Below are positions 19,501 through 24,761 of a stretch of DNA of 56,309 nt, piece after piece. A program made the translations under genes and the position numbers. Origin of the DNA: an uncultured Chlorobiaceae bacterium (GTDB taxonomy: Bacteria; Bacteroidota; Chlorobiia; Chlorobiales; Chlorobiaceae); assembly GCA_903908555.1 (NCBI GenBank), contig CAIVSG010000122.1:1-56309 (forward strand). The letters are read 5' to 3'. A model generated the notes under the pieces. It was not told the DNA's origin. It worked only from the letters and a program-made list of their open reading frames with translations, and made no database searches. Positions within the stretch are counted from its first letter, which is position 1. The number at the start of each line of letters is the position of its first letter.

Positions 19501-20136
19501 GGCAACTACTACATCCGCACCAAACAGGAGGCCGAACGTCTGGTGATCGCTTCACGTGGGGAGTTGGCAAACGCCAGCATACACCGGGTTGGAAATATTT
19601 CTTTTGCCACCGACAGCGCCATATTACAGCACAACATCTCCGATAACGCGTTTTTCCGGCAACTGTTAGCCTTTATGCGTCTTGGAGTTGTCCCTCTTGA
19701 GCTTAAAGCATCGCTCAGCCATGTCGATGTTGTTGCCCGTTCAATCATTGCGCTTGCTGACAGAAAAAACTTAACAAATGAGATACACCATATAGAGAGT
19801 TCACGCCGAGACCGGCTTGCCGACATTATTCTTGCTGTGGAGGGAATGGAAAAGATTGTCCACACCTGCGATTTCGGTGAGTTCCTTCAAAGACTTCAGG
19901 ATGCGATTGATGAGCCGGAAATGGAATCGGCACTTGCAGAAAGTGTTGAAAATTACAACCTTCAATCTGATTCATCTATCCTGAGTAAAACACATGGAGT
20001 GGTCGTGACCTCAGACCGGACACAGTTGCTGCTTGAAAAGCTTGGGATAACCTGGCCTGAAATCCCCTCAGCTGGACAACACGCCCTTTTGAGCGCAGCA
20101 ATGAAAGCCCTGACAGAAGATGAACATCGCCGATAA
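7579..20136 (+). CDS. four-module NRPS with terminal reductase (A-T-C-A-T-C-A-T-C-A-T-R)
   Basis: 4185 residues. Domains (approximate residues): A1 1-505 (FTSGSTGTPKG at 165), T1 at 536 (GGTSL), C2 620-1040 (HHSVVDG at 730), A2 1065-1560, T2 at 1589 (GGNSL), C3 1660-2090 (HHSVGDG), A3 2115-2610, T3 at 2640 (GGHSL), C4 2700-3145 (HHAVGDG), A4 3170-3670, T4 at 3703 (GGDSL), reductase 3800-4185 (GAAGYLGSYLL and YIRTK). It begins without a C domain, so A1 loads the starter; release is NAD(P)H-dependent, to an aldehyde or alcohol. Aligned by hand to the ten-residue GrsA pocket, A2 reads about DAWFLGFIVK, close to leucine codes. A1 has Ile where Asp235 should be, so its substrate is probably not an ordinary alpha-amino acid. 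A3 and A4 are unassigned. All C domains keep the catalytic histidine pair. No E or methyltransferase domain is fused. Confidence 0.95.
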   Translation: MNYSKKIHNYFKIVALKQPDSPALITDYGIVTYAELDASAERVAMELQSRGIDLQEAVGVLTERSATLPAAFLGILKAGGVYVPMVADLPAARLINIAEQAGIRRLIVLDGIEPAPQLIEVVTSNGSSSHSDAVIRPEILTKNCHEIVPHADESSESGNLAAILFTSGSTGTPKGVMITHDACVNMVLGHIEAHNISSTDRILLSASPGFILGFRELCLPLMSGAAFVPVTRLIIDKPEHLLELMGRHLVSIAMFTPSYLHLLHRKVPEGLRCIITSGERPNADDARHYARFVDYWNIHGATEVCGTICMHRVDTEGTGVIPSGRPFSNTAVYLLDKLGNEVSNGEVGELHVIGIGVSPGYIKQPLLNAEFFVETPLGRAFRSHDLARWNSKGELEAIGRADNVVKISGQSVSLGEIELALQHHPDVKRAAVLFQNARLIACVECSDQQQTMDWRVFLQRTLPAYMIPAQVAVVPKIPISSAGKIDQKALNDIVDSLFSKELQFEGSTPPKGELEHAIAGIWEELLAIRPIMREHNFFAVGGTSLMAIAVSQRLSLLGHTIPVQMILTSLTVEALAIQIADFKENFSGLNDDTPPENIATTDQEDFSIASEIGISPAASHIVRVLSVRGSVPVPEIWQSAWSSLIDRHAALRTGFYSDENSVLRWRTLESKELSLHPSFFLDQCSSVEDAREIVGYWANKPFLLSSPPLVRAGLITIDNQNETLFWFVFHHSVVDGTSSRLIQEDLLDLLAGRPLPPAPDGIALASYAEQRYFASDRLTRDRNFWKARLDVLVKRGNRAFDDYVAEHHRQRQSLPTGKGSKPLSEHLDALTVDALARLAKTQGVGLHALLLSLLSIEIRRRGGRGDIMVGSGITIRPAGGETAIGHFVNVLPVILLQEEDMPLKALLQITQSALTETVDHGAYPAGLLYREFRQSYPELRSQSRTSLFDIALTAIPSRVCIDHESGLTLEPRILPGELENPAAGLDLSFSHEPCTENGGGLNLLLTWNPDVCTEQSAHSWLSAFAEWGRWLAEKPERIDQPIPLLLPEEKALLEQWELGKEIPRPKKRCFEIFEAIADNHPHRTAIVSKERLESFKEIDERSNGIAHSLIQAGVIRGTTVAVLTSGPADILETVLGIWKAGAVYLPLPGDYPATRLSIMAKDAGAEFLTLLDGLTIPQLLADSVKSIIHPKECKPSGKRPCIDGSTDDIAYIIFTSGTTGIPKGVPVTHAAYINAVLGVAERVVFKPEDRMSLVSSIGFDASLWELGHCLLNGITLVPVSPLMREDPWMLKHYYEEFGVTIAFHTPSYLRVSEQVKFEGLRILLTGGEAPNHNDLKYHADRSEFWNFYGPTEAAIVVSGGRVEIDHDQDAPITVGRPLPNVRISIRRSDGSQVPPGVEGELWLGGVGISQGYVNRADLSAECFVSTPDGSFYRSGDFGRWTADGQIEVYGRMDHQIKLNGQRVELGEIEQTLCTHPAILNAVVVVEELEKGVKVLKAFIQPKAEELPGEASVLAFLAERLSAYMIPASIISLATIPLTPSGKVDRDAILTIAGKQDNTVVREMPQGPFEQNIAGIWSDVLGQPVARHDNFFALGGNSLLAVTLAHRITESLNRKVSARALFAAPILSAFVEHIESLPVFQEPEITALTDLASEGEKEFWTAESAGLDTRTFTIPVCFLVNGEFSPDRWQSAWSTLMERHEGLRTYFEDDGSGELKRRVAKEIDGRLEFAAVETTPAALAHIRQRQLTSLSMSVAPLWRAGLVEACDEDKRFFWLALHHSVGDGQSISTLSDELANVLTGGVLSSPGGSGMVFASREQTYFASIDANNDLLYWKSALQAIPVAAFEEWPLDIGRSSKIPSGNHRLELLLDSRTSEGLRAIARSHKTTLHALILSLLALEVRRRTRRSDIVIGTTASVRESASDSKIIGYGVNMLPLHLRPGAGQCFGDLLRETQHTLSEALQHVRLPFSHIYRAFWNDHPEIRNPQRYPLFDIAVTENPGSTEDELSRRFTRAMTATESISYERTDASPGQDMVLMHENLHGGELLLQWHVNAAIYTEETARIWLYALRGWARWFAEDALRSAQPLPQLLPDEEKLLFNWGHGETVERPRLRFHELFEMIADRSAQADSPAVITCNSTLSYRDLDREANIIAHALLLKGVKRRSIVAVLTGRSPNLPAAVLGIWKTGGIFLPLSSDLPEERSAFMALDAGASFLIALDGVPLPELLADGLPEALRPEKLGESFREQHGTRAISIGEPDDTAYILYTSGSTGKPKGTLISHRSYVNMVLGAAGILGLSARDRYLMFASPSFDVSLSDLGVPLSCGAAICQAPNEIIESPNRFYHFLREGSVTVADITPTYLALFEEIELPSSLRILVTGGEPPVPADVQRYARKLSYFNAYGPTENTITSTMGVLDGEERGFVSAGKPLPNTSVYICDDHGDLLPPGLTGELWLGGMGISQGYLNRAELTQASFTERPWGHCYRTGDLGRWHTDGTIEIIGRIDDQVKINGIRIELGEIEYAVAKLPAVSQAVALLVEQPGVQKSLWAFVRLKTGAQLPDTAGWQEQLREHLPSHMIPSGVIPVPSIPLAVSGKVDRSALLAFLEHCPVQSGMTPPQNELELCIAEVWAAVLGKTTIHRKDNFFALGGHSLLAIAVAHQLEKALGCEVPARELFAEPTLAGFAERVRIAHLSETGLNLSTDLATEGEREFWTAEQAGLDTIGFNIPLKLFVHGNTLPPEQWQTLWNELINRHEALRTSFTEDEPGVLRRVVSKQLNKTLELQLFSSNSEADRYIGTQVSEPFSMSTPGLWRAGLAEVEGGQPIFWFVMHHAVGDGLSLGILVDELSALIRGKTLAPPAIGFDYSAGKEAAYLESKRAESDSAYWQGVVADLVKRTPDALDEWPLDKPRANARSATSCPGSHCFRTRLDHATAQALRGLAQRNNATLHALMLTVLGLEVRRRTRRSGFLLGTAASTRQSAAEAKTIGYFINMLPLACPGAESDLFEKSVQAMQQNLAEALQHSLYPFARIYGDFRQRVTHVTTPRRYPLFDIAATENPAIHTSSETGFYFSSTALPEPGEVSYELRRNAPAQDLVLVHEGVDEGGIVLTWYANAAIYTEDTAHTWFDSLVGWMRFLGGTSYQNEMQLPRLLPEEEEELELWQKGPLRSCEAASFPELFRQISKLHPDRPAIVTDAGVQSYETVNLRADALANALLNLRVKRGEAVGVYTERSAALPETVLAIWKAGACYLPLTADLPAERLAFMAKDADLRIIIALDNLSLPPELTGERFITLRPEDFLCDAADAAEINLTITPDDTAYILYTSGSTGLPKGVLLLHKGLLNLGLGASEILGITSDDSFLLSSSPSFDLWISDLAAAWSSGAALVPIRREEMNDIAGMLSLLKRFDVTVATMSPSYLRLFQHSEFPGLRVIMTVGEAPIAEDSRFYASKLEYYNGYGPTENTAASAIGRIFPHAKHISVGTPVSNMVIHIVAESGKILPPGATGEVWVAGPGLAAGYLNRPDLTADVFVDFNGIRCYRTGDLGRWLRSGELEILGRRDSQVKLRGQRVELGEIEYRLASYPGVKQSVVIVETRPDHTQALRSFVTIDAETATPTHTEWVRHLSETLPSFMIPQSINRISSIPLNAAGKVDRQELLNSIETIPSSSLADVIDKNSYSQQTVPQSATEKRIAEIWQQQLHHELVAREDNFFEIGGDSLRAIAVISRLRREFQCHVNNLYEHPVLSDFALCCRPRPDHLRTIIGNLHTEYLHDLEIQASVENDRKEALRSQRIIYEKRLHTDLERELISRHSYHHVLLTGAAGYLGSYLLRELLADQRTTVTALVRSSDNQSARSKLGHVLSGYFGAEAGTLLGDNSRLNVLAGDLRDPELLLSHYDYSELSVTVDAIYHCAANVNHIGLYRDFLADNVDATRNLITLAARRKPAPSDIHFVSTMSVCGTALQNEFRLFTEYDFVPVSQDGNYYIRTKQEAERLVIASRGELANASIHRVGNISFATDSAILQHNISDNAFFRQLLAFMRLGVVPLELKASLSHVDVVARSIIALADRKNLTNEIHHIESSRRDRLADIILAVEGMEKIVHTCDFGEFLQRLQDAIDEPEMESALAESVENYNLQSDSSILSKTHGVVVTSDRTQLLLEKLGITWPEIPSAGQHALLSAAMKALTEDEHRR

Positions 20137-21430
20137 GGAGTCAACAACAATTGAGCTTGATGAAAGACAACGTATGAAAACATTGCATGAACAGTACGAA
20201 TCAGAAGAGGCTGCTGAATATCTTCCAATCCAGCAGTGGTTTATAAGGAAAGAGCTTAAGGATAGAAATCACTTTAACCACTCATTCCTGATTCATGTTG
20301 GTGAAACAATAGATAAGAAGAGGCTTCAGAGAGCGCTGGAGAAGCTGAACAGTCTGCATGACTCACTGAGGGCGATTTACCATGGAGGAAAGCAATATTT
20401 AAGGAAAGAGAGCCGGATAGCTCTAATAAAAGAATTGAATATCAAGGGTAAAAACGAAGAGGAGATATTCAAAGAGCTTACAAGTTGGCAAAACGGATTT
20501 GACATTGAGAAAGGGTATGTCTGGCAAAGTGGTATTTTAAGAGGGTATGAAGATGGCAGTGAACGCATATTTCTGGCTTTTCATCATATCATATTCGATG
20601 CGGCAAGCTGGTCGATAATACGCGAAGACCTGAAAGCACTCTATGAAGGCAAGGAAGTAGAAAAAAAAGGAAGCAGTTACCGACAATGGGTGGATGCAGT
20701 AAGAGAGTACGGCAAAAGTGCTGCCATGGAAGAGAGAGCGTATTGGGGCGCGGTGCAAAAAGAGGATGACAACTATAAGGTGGATTGGAATAATTTCACG
20801 GAACAAGATGACAGCGAGTTACGATCTACAAGAGTAGATATTTCATCAGAGGCAGTCAAGAGGTTGAACTTGATAAACAATGATGATAATAAGGTCGATA
20901 TCAATGATGTACTGCTCGGCGCTCTTGGTTATTCGCTTTATGAGGTAACCGGAAAAAAGAAAAACTGGATAACACTGGAAAAACAGGGACGTGAAGCAAT
21001 AGATGACCATCTTGACATAAGCCGTACCGTTGGATGGTTCACAACACTCTACCCGGTGTATCTCAGCATCGGAAAAGATATCGAAGAGACCATAGTCATC
21101 AATAAGGAGTCGATAACAAAAGTCCCGCATAATGGAATAGGATACGGAGCTCTATACGGTTACGACAACATGCCGAAGATTCTCTTTAATTATATTGAGA
21201 GTATTGCTGGAACAGAAGAGCTTCTTTGGCAGATACGCATGGGAGAGGCAGCCGGCGAAAGCATGTGTCCGGATAACAGGTTCGGGAATATAGTCGATAT
21301 CAACGGAATGCAGAGAGATGGGAAAATAGGGTTCTGGATTGACAGCTGCCTGAAAGAAGATAACCACGAACTGCTGTGTAAAGCTTTTAAGAGAAATATT
21401 GAGGCAATAACTCTGTATCTTCACCCATAA
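20120..21430 (+). CDS. free-standing NRPS epimerisation-type domain
   Basis: 436 residues, the size of one condensation-superfamily domain. Motifs match E rather than C domains: LPIQQWFIRKEL, NHFNHSFLIHV, FHHIIFDAASWS (HHxxxD active site, with Ala in place of the usual Gly), EKQGREAI, RTVGWFTTLYPVYL (a hallmark E5 motif), GIGYGALYG and LFNYIES. E domains invert the alpha-carbon of a carrier-bound aminoacyl or peptidyl group and are normally fused after a T domain; here it is a separate protein. The gene overlaps the NRPS end by 17 bases, so it is translationally linked. Codon use differs visibly from its neighbours (many AGA, AGG and ATA codons, more A), suggesting another origin. An internal ATG at 20174 is a possible alternative start. 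Confidence 0.85.
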   Translation: MNIADKESTTIELDERQRMKTLHEQYESEEAAEYLPIQQWFIRKELKDRNHFNHSFLIHVGETIDKKRLQRALEKLNSLHDSLRAIYHGGKQYLRKESRIALIKELNIKGKNEEEIFKELTSWQNGFDIEKGYVWQSGILRGYEDGSERIFLAFHHIIFDAASWSIIREDLKALYEGKEVEKKGSSYRQWVDAVREYGKSAAMEERAYWGAVQKEDDNYKVDWNNFTEQDDSELRSTRVDISSEAVKRLNLINNDDNKVDINDVLLGALGYSLYEVTGKKKNWITLEKQGREAIDDHLDISRTVGWFTTLYPVYLSIGKDIEETIVINKESITKVPHNGIGYGALYGYDNMPKILFNYIESIAGTEELLWQIRMGEAAGESMCPDNRFGNIVDINGMQRDGKIGFWIDSCLKEDNHELLCKAFKRNIEAITLYLHP

Positions 21431-21485
21431 TGGAGAAACATAAGGAAATGCAACGGTCAGTTTCTTTTATGACAAGGAGAATCAA

Positions 21486-23135
21486 GTGAATCTACTTCGC
21501 CTGCTGCAATTAATAGAAAAAAAATCCTTTAACCGTCTTATACTCGGTGCCTCAGTATCTGCATTGAGTACCACAGGTATTCTCGCACTCGTTACCTATG
21601 CAGCGCAGAAAATTGACTTCACAAAAGAAAAATTTGTTGATCTCCCCATTGCCGGACTGTTTGTTGTATGCGTCATAATCTACATCATATCTGACAGTCA
21701 GATGATAGCCCGGTTTGCAGCAGATATTGAACAGGCGATTGATTATTTGCGGATGCAGCTTATCAATCGTCTTCGTCATGCTGATCTCTGGAAACTTGAA
21801 AACTTTGGACAAAGCAGGCTGTTCGGAAGTATCACCCAAAGCTGCAAGATCATTTCATCGAACTCTCATTATCTGGCCATGGCATCACGATCAGTTATAC
21901 TGACCGTGACCATTCTCCTCTATATCGCAACAGTTTCACTTTTTACCTTTTTCCTTCTGACGTTTTTACTGATTGCGGCTGCAGCGGTCTATTACAGATT
22001 AGGTTTATCTGTAGAGAAATGTCAGGCGGATCTGGCCTCTGACGAGTCAAAACTTTTTGAATGCGTCTCAGACCTTCTGGACGGATTCAAAGAGCAACGC
22101 CTCTCCAGCGCTCATAGTCGAGCCCTTGGTGATGATTTTGGCAAATTGTCGACACACACTGTTACAACTCGAAGTGAACTGCACCGGCAAAGCTGGAGCC
22201 AGTTCGTATTCGGTGAAACTATGGTTCACGTTATGCTTGGACTAGTTGTTTTTATTGTACCGATATACTCCCCTGCCGTCACAAAAGAGTTGGTAAAAAT
22301 ATCAGCAGCAATCCTCTTTATGATCGCGCCTATTTTTGGACTGATGCAGTCTTTGACAGTGTTAAGAGCTGCTAAAGCTGCTGCAAATAGCATGATGGAG
22401 CTCGAAGAAGAGCTTAAAGCACTTGAAGAACAAGCCAGTGATTCGGAACATGATACAATCCCCGAAAATTTTTCTGTGATCAGAATGGCTAATATTGAGT
22501 TTTCGTTTCCGTCGCAATCCGGAGAGAGCTCTTTTACTATGGGGCCGCTGAATGTAGAGATCAAAAGAGGTGAAATTATATTTGTAACCGGTGGCAATGG
22601 TTCAGGAAAATCAACCTTCATTAAACTTTTGACTGGTCTCTATCATCCTGTTCGCGGTATACTGAAAATTGACAACAGGGTGATCTCGTTCGACATGCTT
22701 TCAAATTATCGAGCTTTAATAGCACCCGTCTTTTCAGACTTTCACCTTTTTTCACAACTCTATGGTATCGAAAAAATCGACAAGCTGGCAGCTGAAGATC
22801 TTTTGAACTGGATGGAGATGGAGCATATCTCAGGAATCAAAGGAAACAGATTCACACGAACCAATCTTTCCACCGGACAACGCAAACGCCTTGCTCTTGT
22901 GGCTGCGCTGCTTGAAGCAAAACCGATCCTTGTTCTTGACGAATGGGCTGCAGATCAGGATTCAATCTTCCGGAAAAAATTTTATCACGAATTGTTACCG
23001 GAACTACAACGTCGAGGTCTCACAATTATCGCCGTGACTCATGATGACCGCTATTTTGATGCCGCCGATCGCATACTCCACCTTGAGGAAGGCCGGATAA
23101 CTGAGTTACTGACAAACAACAGGGAGGGTCTATGA
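21486..23135 (+). CDS. SyrD/PvdE-type peptide exporter, ABC half-transporter 1
   Basis: 549 residues with a GTG start after AAGGAG. The N-terminal ~330 residues hold about six membrane helices (for example ALSTTGILALVTYA and LTVTILLYIATVSLFTFFLL). The ATPase follows, with Walker A TGGNGSGKST at about 375 and the run LSTGQRKRLALVAALLEAKP then LVLDEWAADQD at about 465-490. The LSTGQRKRLAL signature and DEWAADQD Walker B are diagnostic of the cyclic peptide/siderophore exporter group (PvdE, SyrD and relatives). It should move the NRPS product, or an intermediate, across the inner membrane. Its stop overlaps the next gene's start by 4 bases. A 13-codon frame just upstream (21447-21489) ends on the GTG start and might be a leader; this is uncertain. 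Confidence 0.92.
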   Translation: MNLLRLLQLIEKKSFNRLILGASVSALSTTGILALVTYAAQKIDFTKEKFVDLPIAGLFVVCVIIYIISDSQMIARFAADIEQAIDYLRMQLINRLRHADLWKLENFGQSRLFGSITQSCKIISSNSHYLAMASRSVILTVTILLYIATVSLFTFFLLTFLLIAAAAVYYRLGLSVEKCQADLASDESKLFECVSDLLDGFKEQRLSSAHSRALGDDFGKLSTHTVTTRSELHRQSWSQFVFGETMVHVMLGLVVFIVPIYSPAVTKELVKISAAILFMIAPIFGLMQSLTVLRAAKAAANSMMELEEELKALEEQASDSEHDTIPENFSVIRMANIEFSFPSQSGESSFTMGPLNVEIKRGEIIFVTGGNGSGKSTFIKLLTGLYHPVRGILKIDNRVISFDMLSNYRALIAPVFSDFHLFSQLYGIEKIDKLAAEDLLNWMEMEHISGIKGNRFTRTNLSTGQRKRLALVAALLEAKPILVLDEWAADQDSIFRKKFYHELLPELQRRGLTIIAVTHDDRYFDAADRILHLEEGRITELLTNNREGL

Positions 23136-24751
23136 GAATATTCAAAACCGTAGTGCGTGAAATTCCTGAAAATCTTACATCTGTTTTATTCATCAATTCC
23201 TTGTCAGCGATTGCAGCGACTTCAATCGTTGGAGTTGTTTCCGCGGCCACAAAAGAGGCTGCGAACGGCAAAATCAGCGGCCGCCTCCTCCTGATGTTTG
23301 CGATCAGCGCACTACTGTTTCATTTTACGCAAATCCATATACTGGTAACCTCATCAATTGACAGTGAGCGACTGATTCATAAGCTGCGGGTTCGTCTTTT
23401 CAACCTTGTTCGCAAAACTGACCTTGTAACGATTGACCGGATTGGTCGCGCCAACCTTCAAGGCGTGCTTACGCAGGATACGCAAATCCTTGCAGAAGTG
23501 CTGCCGATGCTGGTGATTGGTTTTCAGCATGCTATAATACTGGTCTTTCTTGCCATCTATCTTGCCTGGCTATCACCGTTTGCTTGTATACTTGCATTCG
23601 GGCTTGCGGGGCTTACGGTTTCAGTACGCTTCAAGCGCGTCCATTCATTGAGAACATTAATGCAATCGTCGGCAACAGCAGAAGGAAGTGTTTTTGATGG
23701 TCTCACGGAACTCCTGAATGGATTTAAGGAAGTCAGGATGAATGGACCACGAGCAGACGGGGTAATCAAGACTCTTCGTGAAGCTTCTCATATGTCAAGG
23801 AAAAAAAACTCATTGCTTAAAGCTCAATGGGGCCGAAATTATGCCATCATTGAAGCCATGCTCTATTCTTTAGCCGGATTGATCGTGTTTGTTGTCCCCT
23901 TGTTCGTTCCTGGTTTTTATGCAGTGGCTCTGCCTGCAACTATTGCCGTTCTATTTATAGCCGGACCAGTGAGTACCGTATCCTTTGTAACTCCGATGTT
24001 AACACAAGCTGAGTTGGCACTCGAAAACATCGAGACCATGGAGCACAATCTTAGTGCTGCCGCAGAAGCCGCTGCTTGTGAAGAGATTGGCCAGCTTGAC
24101 AACGATCCTTTATCGATTGCGCTGGATGATGTAACACTCTCATACCATGATGCGTCAGGTTCCCCGTTATTCTCTGTCGGACCACTAAACGCAGAGTTTA
24201 ATGTCGGCCGTATCACCTTTATTACCGGTGGAAACGGATCAGGCAAATCAACACTTTTGCGCCTGCTTACAGGCCTTATCCCACTTGATAGCGGTTTTAT
24301 TGTTGCCAATGACAAACCTGTAACAACTGAGCAGATGCAGGACTACAGGAACAGAATTTCCGCAATTTTCTCTGATTTTCATCTTTCACGACGACTCTAC
24401 GCTGTAACAGACCTGGACCCGGTAAAAATAAGCTCCCTCTTGGAACGCCTGGAAATGCAAGAAAAGGTTACTGTTCGCGATGGCTCCTTCAGCACGATAG
24501 ATCTCTCAACAGGACAACGCAAACGCCTGGCACTTATTGTTGCGGAGCTTGAAGACAAAGAGGTCTTTGTTCTTGACGAATGGGCTGCAGACCAGGACCC
24601 TCACTTCCGTCGCATCTTTTACGAAGAGCTTCTACCTGACCTCAAGGCTCGAGGCAAAATTATCATCTGCGTAACTCATGACGAACGATGGTTCCACATC
24701 GCGGATCGGGTTTATAAAATGAATGAAGGAAGGATCGAAGAACAGCAGTAA
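23132..24751 (+). CDS. SyrD/PvdE-type peptide exporter, ABC half-transporter 2
   Basis: 539 residues, with the ATG overlapping the previous stop (ATGA) and a GGGAGG-type site. Same architecture as its neighbour: membrane domain of about 330 residues, then Walker A TGGNGSGKSTLLRLL at about 365, the signature LSTGQRKRLALIVAELE and DEWAADQDPHF. It is clearly a paralogue of the preceding gene but well diverged. The pair probably forms a heterodimeric exporter, since family members usually act as dimers of half-transporters and most clusters carry only one gene. It is the last gene of the operon; its stop is 10 bases from the convergent PKS gene's stop. Confidence 0.92.
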   Translation: MRIFKTVVREIPENLTSVLFINSLSAIAATSIVGVVSAATKEAANGKISGRLLLMFAISALLFHFTQIHILVTSSIDSERLIHKLRVRLFNLVRKTDLVTIDRIGRANLQGVLTQDTQILAEVLPMLVIGFQHAIILVFLAIYLAWLSPFACILAFGLAGLTVSVRFKRVHSLRTLMQSSATAEGSVFDGLTELLNGFKEVRMNGPRADGVIKTLREASHMSRKKNSLLKAQWGRNYAIIEAMLYSLAGLIVFVVPLFVPGFYAVALPATIAVLFIAGPVSTVSFVTPMLTQAELALENIETMEHNLSAAAEAAACEEIGQLDNDPLSIALDDVTLSYHDASGSPLFSVGPLNAEFNVGRITFITGGNGSGKSTLLRLLTGLIPLDSGFIVANDKPVTTEQMQDYRNRISAIFSDFHLSRRLYAVTDLDPVKISSLLERLEMQEKVTVRDGSFSTIDLSTGQRKRLALIVAELEDKEVFVLDEWAADQDPHFRRIFYEELLPDLKARGKIIICVTHDERWFHIADRVYKMNEGRIEEQQ

Positions 24752-24761
24752 TAGTGTCAAC

